From Ruegeria lacuscaerulensis (GTDB lineage Bacteria > Pseudomonadota > Alphaproteobacteria > Rhodobacterales > Rhodobacteraceae), in contig NZ_WQDY01000002.1 in NCBI RefSeq assembly GCF_013033355.1, positions 372,001 to 436,000 of the forward strand: DNA of 64,000 nucleotides, given 5' to 3'. Both the position numbers and the translations under genes were made by a program. Under the pieces are notes generated by a model that saw only the letters and a program-made list of their open reading frames with translations, was not told the origin of the DNA and made no database searches. Shown in pieces: positions 1 to 8,780 of this stretch. How positions within the stretch are numbered: the first letter of the stretch is position 1; the number at the start of each line of letters is the position of its first letter.

Positions 1-23
1 GGGTGACAATCTTGATAATCACG

Positions 24-845
24 TCACAACCCAAAACGCGCATACGCCGCGCGTTCCTCAAGCCCTGCAATCGCATCTTGTGCCAAAGAAGCACCGAACC
101 GGGACCACAAAGGTTTCCGCAAACCATAGCGCCGGAATTTTACCTTGTCGCCGAACCGCTCTTGCATCTTGGGTTTCAGATGAGCAATCCCGTCGATCAA
201 TCCCAATTCCTGCGCGCGACGCGCCAGCCAAATCTCGCCGGTGAACAGGTCCTGACTCTCATCCAGTTTTCCATCACGCCGGGTTTTGACATGGGCGATG
301 AAATTTTCGTGAATATCACCCAAAAGGCGCTCTAGCCGGGCAACGTCCTCTTTCTTTTCGGGCGAGAACGGGTCGAGCATGGATTTCGACTCTCCGGCCG
401 TATGCACGCGCCGCTCGATCCCCTGACGTTTCAAAAGTACATGCGCGCCAAAGCCGGATGAGATCACTCCGATGGACCCCAGAACCGAACTGTCGTCTGC
501 ATAAATCTCGTCAGCGGCAGCTGCCAGCCAATACCCGCCCGAGGCGGCGACGTCTTCGACAAATGCTATGACAGGAACGTTTAATTCCTCAGATAACCGC
601 CGAATACGCGCACCGATCAAAGAACTTTGAACCGGTGAGCCACCAGGCGAGTTGACCTCGAGCGCGACGGCGGCGGGTTTGCCTTTGCGAAAGGCTTTCT
701 CAAGAACCGGGGCCAGCGACGTGTCGGACATCGACCCTCGGCCGGCCATTCCGATGGCTCCGGACAGACGCACAATGGCCACGCATGGCTGCTTTTTGAC
801 AAAGGGCAGGCTGAGTTTCATGGGAGCCGATGTAGAGTGCGCCAT
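24..845 (-). CDS. S49 family serine peptidase (SppA/SohB-like)
   Basis: The 273-residue protein has the S49 fold pattern of a short signal-peptide-peptidase-like enzyme. The nucleophile region VAASGGYWLA carries the Ser, and GESKSMLDPF carries the Lys of the Ser-Lys dyad. N-terminal to these are the beta-strand/turn stretch VALEVNSPGGSP and the sequence PVIAFVEDVA. No clear signal peptide is seen, so it is probably cytoplasmic or peripheral. In this family such enzymes degrade cleaved signal peptides or membrane-protein fragments. The ATG at 845 is chosen over a TTG at 857; an ATG at 821 is also possible, and none has a strong Shine-Dalgarno sequence. It follows the ABC genes on the same strand after a 89-base gap. 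The family call is firm; the substrate is unknown. Confidence 0.88.
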   Translation of the reverse strand: MAHSTSAPMKLSLPFVKKQPCVAIVRLSGAIGMAGRGSMSDTSLAPVLEKAFRKGKPAAVALEVNSPGGSPVQSSLIGARIRRLSEELNVPVIAFVEDVAASGGYWLAAAADEIYADDSSVLGSIGVISSGFGAHVLLKRQGIERRVHTAGESKSMLDPFSPEKKEDVARLERLLGDIHENFIAHVKTRRDGKLDESQDLFTGEIWLARRAQELGLIDGIAHLKPKMQERFGDKVKFRRYGLRKPLWSRFGASLAQDAIAGLEERAAYARFGL

Positions 846-934
846 TGTGCTAAACAAGGGACCGTTTGAACGTTAGATGCAGCCGGATCACATTTCCCGG
901 AGTTGATGGGCAAAAATGCAACGCCAAACGTACC

Positions 935-1696
935 CTAGCTGCGAATGCGCCAGCCGGTTTTGAAAATCCACCAGATGATGCCAAGGCAAATGCCTGTAAA
1001 GACCACGATTGCCAGTAAGCTGAAGCCTATCGGCACATCCGCCAGCCCATAAAACGACCATCTGAAACCTGAAATCAGATAGACTACCGGATTGAACAAT
1101 GTGATCGTTTGCCAAACCGGCGGCAGCATCGAGATCGAATAGAATGTGCCCCCCAAAAAGATCAACGGCGTTACCACCAGTTGCGGCACCAGTGACATCT
1201 GCTCGAAGTTGCCTGCCCAGATGCCAATTATGAATCCAAGCAATGAGAAACTGAGGCAAGTCAGCACCAGAAAAGCCACCATCGCCAGCGGATGTTCGAT
1301 CCGTAAATCCACAAAAAACGTCGCCGTGATCAGGATCACCACCCCTACAAAAAGCGCCTTGGTCGCCGCCGCCCCCACATAGCCGACCACGATCTCGATA
1401 AAGTTCACAGGGGCCGAGAGCAGCTCGTAGATCGTGCCAAGGAATTTGGGGAAATAAATCCCGAAAGACGCGTTCGATATCGACAACGTCACCACCGACA
1501 GCATGATCAAACCCGGCACGATGAACGCGCCATAGGATACGCCCTCAACTTCTTGGATACGACTGCCGATCGCAGTACCGAAGACGACGAAATACAAAGA
1601 GGTCGACAGAACCGGAGACAAAAAGCTCTGTGCCAGCGTCCGGAAGAACCGGGCCATTTCGAACCGGTAAATAGAAGCGATTGCGGACCAGTTCAT
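935..1696 (-). CDS. ABC-2 type transporter permease
   Basis: This 253-residue protein has about six hydrophobic segments and ABC-2 permease features, including an amphipathic N-terminal segment ([20 protein letters not shown]) and the late motif [16 protein letters not shown], followed by [13 protein letters not shown]. Its start overlaps the stop of the upstream ATPase gene by four bases (ATGA), so the two are translationally coupled and should form one exporter of the Nod/DrrAB type. The exported substrate cannot be told from sequence. Confidence 0.9.
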   Translation of the reverse strand: MNWSAIASIYRFEMARFFRTLAQSFLSPVLSTSLYFVVFGTAIGSRIQEVEGVSYGAFIVPGLIMLSVVTLSISNASFGIYFPKFLGTIYELLSAPVNFIEIVVGYVGAAATKALFVGVVILITATFFVDLRIEHPLAMVAFLVLTCLSFSLLGFIIGIWAGNFEQMSLVPQLVVTPLIFLGGTFYSISMLPPVWQTITLFNPVVYLISGFRWSFYGLADVPIGFSLLAIVVFTGICLGIIWWIFKTGWRIRS

Positions 1697-2622
1697 GCGG
1701 GCTCTCCCGACACCAGATTGACAAATATTTCTTCCAGGCTCGACTGGCGGGTCTGCACGTCGCGCAGAATGAGCCCGGCTTGCGCCACATCGTTCAGCAA
1801 CGTGGTGATGCCGGTGCGGTCGGCATGGGTATCGTAGGTATAAATCAGGGCATCGCCATTGCCATTCAGCGTCAGGTTATGCGCTGCAAGACTGTCGGGG
1901 ATCGACGCGATGGGATCGGTCAACATGACTTCGATCTGCTTCTTGCCCATTTGCGCCATCAGAGTGTTCTTGTCCTGAACCAGCAGCAATTCGCCTTTGT
2001 CGATGACACCAACGCGGTCGGCAATTGCTTCGGCCTCTTCGATGTAATGAGTGGTCAGAATGATCGTGACGCCGGCCTGTTTCAGTTCGGCCACGATCTC
2101 CCACATATCCTTGCGCAATTCGACATCAACACCGGCAGTGGGTTCATCCAGAAACAGCACGCGCGGCTCATGCGCCAACGCTTTTGCGATCAGCACCCTG
2201 CGCTTCATCCCGCCCGACAGCTCTTTGATGGCGTTGCGGCGCTTGTCCCACAGGGACAGCTTGCGCAGGATCTCTTCGATCCGCGCGTCATCTCGGCCCA
2301 AGCCAAACAGCCCACGCGACAAACGTACCGTGTTCCAGACTTTTTCGAATGGCTCCAGCGCGATCTCCTGCGGGACAAGGCCGATCATCCGGCGCGCAGC
2401 GCGAAAGTCGGACTGGATGTCATGCCCTCCGACCGTAACTGTACCCGAGCTCGGCGTGGTAATTCCGCAGATGGTTGAAATCAGAGTTGTTTTGCCCGCG
2501 CCATTCGGACCCAGCAAGGCCAGAATCTCACCCTGCCGAATGTCCAAAGTCACGCCCTTAAGCGCTTCAAACCCGTCAGCATAGGATTTTCGCAAATCCC
2601 TGATCGAAAGAATGGTGGTCAT
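1693..2622 (-). CDS. ABC transporter ATP-binding protein, DrrA-like
   Basis: The 309-residue ATPase has Walker A ([12 protein letters not shown]), the ABC signature ([11 protein letters not shown]) and Walker B ([13 protein letters not shown]), then the H-loop ([10 protein letters not shown]). The roughly 70-residue C-terminal extension after the nucleotide-binding domain is typical of DrrA/NodI-type exporters. The ATG at 2622 ([10 protein letters not shown]) is preferred because a purine-rich GGGAA sits a suitable distance upstream; a longer reading frame to 2688 lacks this. It is the first gene of a two-gene exporter unit with the permease that overlaps its stop codon. Confidence 0.93.
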   Translation of the reverse strand: MTTILSIRDLRKSYADGFEALKGVTLDIRQGEILALLGPNGAGKTTLISTICGITTPSSGTVTVGGHDIQSDFRAARRMIGLVPQEIALEPFEKVWNTVRLSRGLFGLGRDDARIEEILRKLSLWDKRRNAIKELSGGMKRRVLIAKALAHEPRVLFLDEPTAGVDVELRKDMWEIVAELKQAGVTIILTTHYIEEAEAIADRVGVIDKGELLLVQDKNTLMAQMGKKQIEVMLTDPIASIPDSLAAHNLTLNGNGDALIYTYDTHADRTGITTLLNDVAQAGLILRDVQTRQSSLEEIFVNLVSGEPA

Positions 2623-2780
2623 GCTGTTTCCCTGTCCTGACGGCGACCCTACCCCGGTGGGCGAGCGCAGAACAGACCCATTCCGCACCGGCCGTTACGC
2701 GGATTTTGCCGAACCCTGCTCGGGCTTGCAATTCGCCGGCATTCCCGAAACCCTGCGGCGATACTTATAGGAGCGGCAAA

Positions 2781-3869
2781 ATGCTGAACGGTTTTCGGAT
2801 CATCGAATTCGAAGGGCTGGGCCCCGCGCCCTTCGCCGCCATGTTGCTGGCAGATATGGGCGCAGATGTGATCACCATCCACCGCAAGGGAGGGGCAGGA
2901 ACACCCGGAATGCCCGAGCAATCGGTGCTGGATCGCGGCAAACGGTCGATTGCGTTGGATCTGAAAGACTCGGACGATCTGGACATCACCCAACGCCTGA
3001 TCGCTTCTGGAGACGCACTTATCGAAGGATTCCGCCCAGGTGTCATGGAAAAGCTGGGCCTCGGCCCGGCTCCTTGCCACGCCCTGAACCCCAAACTGGT
3101 CTATGGCCGCATGACTGGTTGGGGCCAGAACAGCCCGCTGGCCAACACCGCGGGGCATGACCTGAACTATATCGCGCTGTCCGGCGCGCTCTGGTACGCG
3201 TCGCAAGCAGGTCAGCCACCACAAACTCCCGCGACTCTGGTGGGCGACATCGGCGGTGGTGCCATGTATCTGGTGGCGGGCCTCCTGGCCGGCCTGCTAC
3301 ATGCTAAAAAGACAGGGGAAGGCACCGTCGTCGATGCCGCCATCTACGACGGCTCGGCCCATATGATGAACCTGCTGATGAGCCTGCGGCAAACCGAAAA
3401 TCTTGATGAAATCAGAGGTCAAAGCCTTCTCGACGGCCCCCATTGGAGCCGCACCTACAGCTGCGCCGACGGCGGCTTCATCACGGTGCAATGCCTGGAA
3501 CCCAAATTCTACGCCACATTCCTGCAGCTACTCGGCCTGTCAGAAGACCCGGACTTTGAACAGCAGTATGACATCACGCGCTGGCCCACGCTCACCAAAC
3601 GCCTTATAGCGATTTTCGCCAAACAACCGCGCGACCACTGGGCACACCTGTTCCACGGCTCAGACGCCTGCGTCGCGCCGGTCCTCAGCCCCGAACAGGC
3701 ACTTGACCACCCAATGAACCAAAGCCGCCAAACTTGGACAACTCAGAACGGCACCCTGCAAGCCCACGCCGCCCCACGATTCTCTACCCATGACTGGCAA
3801 CCAAAACCCAGCCCAAATCGCGATGAACACCGGGCCGAGATTCTCGTCGACCTCGACACCAAAGACTGA
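2781..3869 (+). CDS. CaiB/BaiF CoA-transferase family, alpha-methylacyl-CoA racemase-like
   Basis: The 362-residue protein starts with the family's N-terminal pattern (FRIIEFEGLGPAPFAAMLLADMGADV) and contains GRMTGWGQ and AGHDLNYIALSGAL. The GHDxNY stretch is shared with alpha-methylacyl-CoA racemases rather than with formyl/oxalyl-CoA transferases, so epimerisation of a 2-methylacyl-CoA is more likely than CoA transfer. The start at 2781 has AGGAG eight bases upstream. It is divergent from the ABC exporter. Its stop codon is the first base triplet of an intergenic repeat that also occurs near 8.7 kb. Family certain, racemase assignment probable. Confidence 0.87.
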   Translation: MLNGFRIIEFEGLGPAPFAAMLLADMGADVITIHRKGGAGTPGMPEQSVLDRGKRSIALDLKDSDDLDITQRLIASGDALIEGFRPGVMEKLGLGPAPCHALNPKLVYGRMTGWGQNSPLANTAGHDLNYIALSGALWYASQAGQPPQTPATLVGDIGGGAMYLVAGLLAGLLHAKKTGEGTVVDAAIYDGSAHMMNLLMSLRQTENLDEIRGQSLLDGPHWSRTYSCADGGFITVQCLEPKFYATFLQLLGLSEDPDFEQQYDITRWPTLTKRLIAIFAKQPRDHWAHLFHGSDACVAPVLSPEQALDHPMNQSRQTWTTQNGTLQAHAAPRFSTHDWQPKPSPNRDEHRAEILVDLDTKD

Positions 3870-3945
3870 TCCGCCCTTCATCTGGCCAAAAATATCTCGG
3901 GGGATGAATTGGCCGCAGGCCAAGAAGGGGGCTGGCCCCCTTCCA
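3867..3945 (+). repeat. Stop-codon-linked palindromic intergenic repeat, copy 1
   Basis: A 75-80 base element starts with the TGA stop of the preceding gene (TGATCCGCCCTTCATCTGGC), continues through AAATATCTCGGGG and GAATTGGCCGCAGGCCAA, and ends with the hairpin GAAGGGGGCTGGCCCCCTTC. A second copy lies on the other strand at 8703-8780, about 90% identical by eye. It lies between convergent genes (racemase and hemE), and its terminal hairpin may serve as a terminator. Confidence 0.85.
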
Positions 3946-3951
3946 CCCAGC

Positions 3952-4986
3952 TTAACGCGCGCGCACCGTGTCAATCATCAGCTGCACATTCTCAGGATCC
4001 GCATCCGGCGTGATCCCATGCCCCAGATTGAAAATATGCGGCCCCTTGGAAAACGCCTCAACAATCTTCCGCGTCTCATCCACCAAAGCCTGACCACCCG
4101 TCACCATATGGGACGAGGCCAAATTGCCCTGCACACAACCATCCACCTGCACATGGGCCGCCGCCCAATCCGGCGCGACCGAATTGTCCAGCGCCACACA
4201 ATCCACACCAGTCGCCTTGGCAAACCCAACATAGCCCTCTCCGGCCTCGCGCGGGAAACCGATGACCGGAATTCCGGGATGACGTTCTTTGATGGCCTGA
4301 GTGATCACACGGCACGGCTCGACCGCATATTTCTGGAATGCCTCGCCCTTCAGGGACCCGGCCCAGCTGTCAAAGATCTTGACCACCTCGGCTCCGGCCT
4401 CGATCTGGGCCGACAGATATTCGATCGTCGCCAGCGTAATCCGATCCAGCAGGGCCTCGAACAACGCCACATTGCCCTCGCGCAGCGCATGGGCCGGGCC
4501 CTGATCCGGCGTGCCGCGCCCGGCGATCATATAGGTGGCCACCGTCCAGGGCGCGCCCGCGAAACCGATCAGAGTCGTCTCGGACGGCAATTCCCGCGAT
4601 AGGATTCGCACGGTTTCATAGACCGGCGATAAAGTCTCGTGAATCGCATCCACGGGCTTCAGCGCGTCAAACTCGGCCTGTTGGGTTATGGTCGACAGGC
4701 GCGGGCCTTCACCGGTGACAAACCACAAATCCGCACCCAGCGCCTGCGGCACCAACAAGATATCGGCAAACAGGATCGCCGCGTCGAACCCATAGCGACG
4801 GATCGGCTGCAATGTGACTTCGGCCGCCAGCTCGGGGTTATAGCACAGCGACAGGAAATCCCCCGCCTGCGCCCGCGTCGCGCGATATTCGGGCAGATAC
4901 CGCCCAGCCTGACGCATCATCCAGATCGGCGGCACATCCTGCGCTTCACCTGCCAATGCGCGCAGTATCTTCTTTGTCTCGACCAT
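3952..4986 (-). CDS. hemE: Uroporphyrinogen decarboxylase
   Basis: The 344-residue protein removes four carboxyl groups from uroporphyrinogen III to give coproporphyrinogen III in cytoplasmic haem synthesis. Signature 1 ([17 protein letters not shown]) and signature 2 ([14 protein letters not shown]) are both present, and the length is normal. The ATG at 4986 has GGGGG just upstream; a TTG at 4998 is open but less likely. hemE is divergent from hemC across about 106 bases, so both probably share a regulatory region. Confidence 0.97.
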   Translation of the reverse strand: MVETKKILRALAGEAQDVPPIWMMRQAGRYLPEYRATRAQAGDFLSLCYNPELAAEVTLQPIRRYGFDAAILFADILLVPQALGADLWFVTGEGPRLSTITQQAEFDALKPVDAIHETLSPVYETVRILSRELPSETTLIGFAGAPWTVATYMIAGRGTPDQGPAHALREGNVALFEALLDRITLATIEYLSAQIEAGAEVVKIFDSWAGSLKGEAFQKYAVEPCRVITQAIKERHPGIPVIGFPREAGEGYVGFAKATGVDCVALDNSVAPDWAAAHVQVDGCVQGNLASSHMVTGGQALVDETRKIVEAFSKGPHIFNLGHGITPDADPENVQLMIDTVRAR

Positions 4987-5092
4987 CTTTGCCCCCAATC
5001 ATCTGGTTTGCGCCACGGGTCGGCCCTCAGTGGCAATTTGTCAAGCTCTGCCCCCATTGTCAGGGCAATGTGACGCGATTAAAGCTGAGGCC

Positions 5093-6052
5093 ATGACATT
5101 GACCCTGCCCTCCCCCGCCCAACCTCTAAAGATCGGCACCCGAGGATCGCCTCTGGCGCTGGCGCAAGCCTATGAAACCCGGCAGCGGCTGGCAGCGGCG
5201 TTCGATCTGCCCGAAGAGGCGTTCGAGATCGTGGTCATCAAGACCACCGGCGACAACCGCGCCATGATCGACGCAGACCGCCCTCTGAAAGAAATCGGCA
5301 ACAAGGGTCTGTTCACCAAAGAGATCGAAGAGGCGATGCTGCGCGGCGATATCGACATCGCGGTGCATTCCACCAAGGATATGCCGGTAGAGCAGCCCGC
5401 GGGTCTGGTGCTGGACACCTTCCTGCCGCGTGAAGATGTGCGCGACGCGTTCATCTCGCCCAGCCTGAAATCAATTCACGACCTGCCGCGGGGTGCCACC
5501 GTCGGCACCTCATCCCTGCGCCGCCGTGCGCAGCTGTTGAATCGTCGGCCTGACCTGAACGTAGTGGAATTCCGAGGCAACGTGCAGACGCGGCTGAAGA
5601 AACTGGCGGACGGCGTGGCCGATTGTACCTTTCTGGCCATGGCCGGCATCCGCCGCCTGAACATGGAAGACGTCCCCGCCACCGCCATTGCACCAGAGGA
5701 CATGCTGCCCGCCATCGCACAGGGTACCATTGGCATCGAACGCCGCAGCGACGATTCCCGTGCTGCGGGTATGCTGGAAGCGATTCACCACATTAAAACG
5801 GGGCAGCGTTTGGCCGCCGAACGCGCATTGCTGGCTGCGCTGGACGGCTCCTGCGAAACGCCAATAGCGGGTCTAGCTGAGATCAATGCAGGTCAACTTC
5901 ACCTGAGGGGCGAGGTTTTGCGCCCGGATGGGTCTGAGGCGATCACCGAAGATGTTGAAGGATCGATTGAAGACGGCGTCGAAATGGGCCGCACTGTTGC
6001 TAAAACCCTGCTTGCACAGGCGGGTGCCGGATTCTTTGATTGGCGAAACTAA
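5093..6052 (+). CDS. hemC: Hydroxymethylbilane synthase (porphobilinogen deaminase)
   Basis: The 319-residue enzyme joins four porphobilinogen units into hydroxymethylbilane. It shows the N-terminal IGTRGSPLALAQA, the substrate-site stretch VHSTKDMPVEQP, GTSSLRRRAQL, and the dipyrromethane-cofactor cysteine (C254) in DGSCETPIAG. The ATG at 5093 is preferred over an upstream frame extension because GAGG precedes it and homologues begin here. A strong terminator hairpin lies about 180 bases downstream. Confidence 0.97.
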   Translation: MTLTLPSPAQPLKIGTRGSPLALAQAYETRQRLAAAFDLPEEAFEIVVIKTTGDNRAMIDADRPLKEIGNKGLFTKEIEEAMLRGDIDIAVHSTKDMPVEQPAGLVLDTFLPREDVRDAFISPSLKSIHDLPRGATVGTSSLRRRAQLLNRRPDLNVVEFRGNVQTRLKKLADGVADCTFLAMAGIRRLNMEDVPATAIAPEDMLPAIAQGTIGIERRSDDSRAAGMLEAIHHIKTGQRLAAERALLAALDGSCETPIAGLAEINAGQLHLRGEVLRPDGSEAITEDVEGSIEDGVEMGRTVAKTLLAQAGAGFFDWRN

Positions 6053-6228
6053 AAAAAATCCACGCAATGTGAACTACTTCACTGCCGTCGCCTGATGAGT
6101 CAGGCATAACGCTTGCATACCGGTTGTGAAGTCGGCTCGGTCTCAAATAAGTCGAAAGTTTTGTAAGTCTGTACCGTTTTAAGTGGTGTTCGAGGGGGTG
6201 AGACCCGATCCTGAGATCCGATCAGTTA

Positions 6229-6270
6229 GGGCCGTTGTCATTGATTTGACAGCGGCCCGTCCCTTTTTTT
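6229..6270 (+). terminator. Intrinsic terminator downstream of hemC
   Basis: A 12-base stem (GGGCCGTTGTCA pairing with TGACAGCGGCCC, one wobble pair) with a short loop is followed by CCC and seven T residues. The T run is only on the plus strand, so it ends plus-strand transcripts, either hemC or a separate short RNA. The aminotransferase gene converges from the right and ends at 6283. Confidence 0.88.
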
Positions 6271-6282
6271 CGCAGCGTGCGG

Positions 6283-7560
6283 TCATCTATTGGCAATCAA
6301 CTCGACCGCCGTATTGACCGCTTCCCTTGTCATTTCAATATCCGTGTCAGTTACCGCAAGGGAAGGGTAGAGCTTTCCGGGCGATTTAAAGATGCCACTC
6401 GCCCGTAAGCTGTTGTTGTAATCCACGTTGCGTCGGGGGTCATCGTGCCGAGAGCTGCGATAATCGCGACACGGGGCATTGGTGAAATAGATATCAAACA
6501 GAGTTTCATCGCCACAAACCTGATGCGGGATACCGGCCGCTGTCAGCGCATCAACCTGCATCTGTTGCAACGCGGCCCCTATGGTCCTCAGACGCTCATA
6601 GGTACCTTCACGGCGTAGTATTTCCATCGTTTTCAACCCTGCGGCAGAGGCAACCGGATTGCCCGACAATGTGCCCAGTTGCATCAGCCAGCCGTCTTCG
6701 CCGACCTGCGCCTTGTCGAAATGCTTCATGATCTCGGTGCTTGCGCCCAGCGCGGCCAGAGGGAAGCCACCACCGGTAATCTTGCCCAGCGTGCAGATAT
6801 CGGGCGTCACGCCGTATTTCTCTTGCGCGCCGCCATAAGTGAGGCGGAAACCGGTCACGATCTCGTCAAAGATCAGCAGGACATTGTGTTTGTCGCACAG
6901 GTCGCGCAGCCCTTGCAGATATCCGGGCATTGGCGGAATGATCCGTTGCAGCGGCTCGACCATGATCGCGGCGATATCGTCATGTTCGTCCAACAACGCC
7001 GCAACGGCCTCAAGGTCATTGAACGGTGCGATCAGCATCTGCTCGGCCACGCCCGCCGGGATGCCGGCGCTGTCGGGCACCGCCTGTGGGAAGTTCACAT
7101 GGCGGCTGGGGGCGAGGCTCATCTGCGCCTCGGCGCTCATGCCGTGATAGCCGCCTTCGAACTTCAGGATCTTGTCGCGCCCGGTATAGGCGCGGGCCAA
7201 GCGGATGGCGTACATGTCGGCCTCGCCACCCGAGGCGACAAAGCGCACCTGTTCGCAACACGGCACGGCGTCGATGATTGCCTCGGCCAGCTCGATGCCC
7301 TTGGCGTTGTTGGCGAAAAAAGTCATGCCCTTGGGCAGTTGTTCCAACACCGCCTCCATCACCTCGGGGTGGCCGTGGCCCAGCAGCATCGGTCCAGAGC
7401 CGATCAGATAGTCTATATATTCGGTCCCGTCCTCATCCCAGACGCGACTGCCTTCGCCACGGGCAATGATGATGCCGGGGTCGAAATTGCCAAATCCCCC
7501 GGCGGGCAATGCGGCGTTGGCGCGGGCGATCCATTCGGATTGAGTGTTGATCTTGAGCAT
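6283..7560 (-). CDS. Class III aminotransferase, glutamate-1-semialdehyde aminomutase-like
   Basis: The 425-residue PLP enzyme has the class III pattern: GSGPMLLGHGHP, FVASGGEADMYAIRLARAYT, FDEIVTGFR and the PLP-lysine region TLGKITGGGFPLAALG. It resembles glutamate-1-semialdehyde 2,1-aminomutases but is the last gene of a catabolic operon, and haem genes nearby belong to a separate unit, so an omega-amino acid or amino-aldehyde substrate is more likely than 5-aminolevulinate formation. The ATG at 7560 lies one base after the stop of the upstream enolase gene, with GGAG inside that gene. Substrate is an inference. Confidence 0.85.
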   Translation of the reverse strand: MLKINTQSEWIARANAALPAGGFGNFDPGIIIARGEGSRVWDEDGTEYIDYLIGSGPMLLGHGHPEVMEAVLEQLPKGMTFFANNAKGIELAEAIIDAVPCCEQVRFVASGGEADMYAIRLARAYTGRDKILKFEGGYHGMSAEAQMSLAPSRHVNFPQAVPDSAGIPAGVAEQMLIAPFNDLEAVAALLDEHDDIAAIMVEPLQRIIPPMPGYLQGLRDLCDKHNVLLIFDEIVTGFRLTYGGAQEKYGVTPDICTLGKITGGGFPLAALGASTEIMKHFDKAQVGEDGWLMQLGTLSGNPVASAAGLKTMEILRREGTYERLRTIGAALQQMQVDALTAAGIPHQVCGDETLFDIYFTNAPCRDYRSSRHDDPRRNVDYNNSLRASGIFKSPGKLYPSLAVTDTDIEMTREAVNTAVELIANR

Positions 7561-7561
7561 C

Positions 7562-8665
7562 TCAGGCAATCTCCAATATCGGGGAACCAAGGGTTTCCAG
7601 GTCGGGCGTCACGCCCAGACCCGGGCCTTCGGGCGGGGCGATGCGACCGTCTTTGCGGCTGGGTGCATCCGGGCAGAGGCGCGGGCCCACGTATGAGGAC
7701 AGATCGCAGGTGTTCATCAACGAGCCATGCGGAGTCGAAGCCGCGAAATGCAACGCGGCGGCGGTGACGATATCGGATCCCCATGTGCATTCGGCGCAGA
7801 TTTCGGCCCCCAGATGCACTGTCAGATCGCGCGCGCGGCGCATGGTCGACAGACCGCCGAACTTGGACAATTTCAACGCCACCGCATCCATGCAGCCCAA
7901 TTCATGTGCACGCAGCAACGAGGCCAAATCATGGGCGTTTTCGTCGATCTTCATCGGCAGGCCGGTGGCTTGCCGCACGGCGGCACAATCCTCCAGAGTT
8001 TTGCAGGGTTGTTCCAGCATCACATCCAGATGTGTGACGGCGCGGCCCGTGCGTGTGGCCTGCAGGCGCGATGCGCCGCAGTTCCAGTCTCCGTAGACGA
8101 TTGGCCCCGGCCCCACAGCTTCGCGCACTTTGGTCAGGCGTTCGGCATCGGCCTGCCAGTCGGCTTCGACCCCCAGCTTGACCTGAAACTGACGTATGCC
8201 GGTCTGATAGGCGGTCTGCGCGATGCGGGCCATCTCATCGGGGTCTATGCAGGTGATCGAGTGATAGAGCGGCATGTCCTTGCGCGTGCGCCCGCCCAGC
8301 AACGCATAGACCGGCTGGCCCGTGGCTTGGCCGAATAAATCCCACAGGGCAAGATCGACGGCGGATTTTGCGTAGCGGTGGCCTTGTAGAAACCCGTCGA
8401 GTTTCCGCATGGGGGCATCGGCCCCGAAGGGCGACATACCCAGGATTTCCGGGGCCATTTCGGTGATCGCCGCCGGGACGCCATCGGCATAGGCGGGCAG
8501 ATAGTTCGGTATCGGGCAAACCTCGCCCCAGCCTTTCAGCCCAGTATCAGTTTCAAAGCACAGGACATGGGTTTTGACAGTGGCGCAGGTTTTGCCCTCG
8601 GCCATGCGGTAGGTTTCATGGCTGGTGAGGTCGACGGACCAGAGAGTGATGGCGGTGATTTTCAT
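7562..8665 (-). CDS. Enolase-superfamily enzyme 1 (mandelate racemase/muconate lactonizing type)
   Basis: This 367-residue protein has the capping domain and barrel motifs of the MLE-type subgroup: FQVKLG on strand 2, metal ligands in VYGDWN, MLEQPC and KIDENA, and a lysine in ALKLSKFGG on strand 6. Lysines on both barrel faces suit racemisation/epimerisation or syn-elimination of a carboxylate substrate. It is separated from the upstream enolase paralogue by 112 bases that hold an intergenic repeat. In Rhodobacteraceae an enolase of this class is known as a hydroxyproline-betaine epimerase, which makes an amino-acid betaine a reasonable guess here. Not orthologous enough by eye to assign a reaction. 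Confidence 0.9.
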   Translation of the reverse strand: MKITAITLWSVDLTSHETYRMAEGKTCATVKTHVLCFETDTGLKGWGEVCPIPNYLPAYADGVPAAITEMAPEILGMSPFGADAPMRKLDGFLQGHRYAKSAVDLALWDLFGQATGQPVYALLGGRTRKDMPLYHSITCIDPDEMARIAQTAYQTGIRQFQVKLGVEADWQADAERLTKVREAVGPGPIVYGDWNCGASRLQATRTGRAVTHLDVMLEQPCKTLEDCAAVRQATGLPMKIDENAHDLASLLRAHELGCMDAVALKLSKFGGLSTMRRARDLTVHLGAEICAECTWGSDIVTAAALHFAASTPHGSLMNTCDLSSYVGPRLCPDAPSRKDGRIAPPEGPGLGVTPDLETLGSPILEIA

Positions 8666-8702
8666 TCAGGCCGTCCTTGGGGTGTTGATGTTGTGCAGTC
8701 AG

Positions 8703-8780
8703 AGGGGCCAGCCCCCATCTTGGCCTTCGGCCAATTCACACCCCGAGATATTTCTAGCCAGATGAAGGGGCGGATCATCA
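8703..8780 (-). repeat. Stop-codon-linked palindromic intergenic repeat, copy 2
   Basis: Read on the minus strand this begins at the stop of the 8778-9890 gene and runs through CCTTCATCTGGC, AAATATCTCGGGG and GAATTGGCCGAAGGCCAAG to GGGGGCTGGCCCC. It matches the plus-strand copy at 3867-3945 along its whole length. It fills the only sizeable gap in an operon whose other junctions overlap or abut, so it looks like an insertion that may attenuate the two distal genes. Confidence 0.85.

Noticed and set aside
1681..2478. A 265-codon plus-strand frame
   Set aside because: It lies antisense to the ABC ATPase gene, which has all ABC motifs.
6090..6170. Hammerhead-ribozyme-like core: CTGATGAGTC followed downstream by GTCGAAAG
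   Set aside because: The bases that should form stem II next to the GAAA do not pair with those after CTGATGA, and no stem I or III was found, so it is taken as chance.
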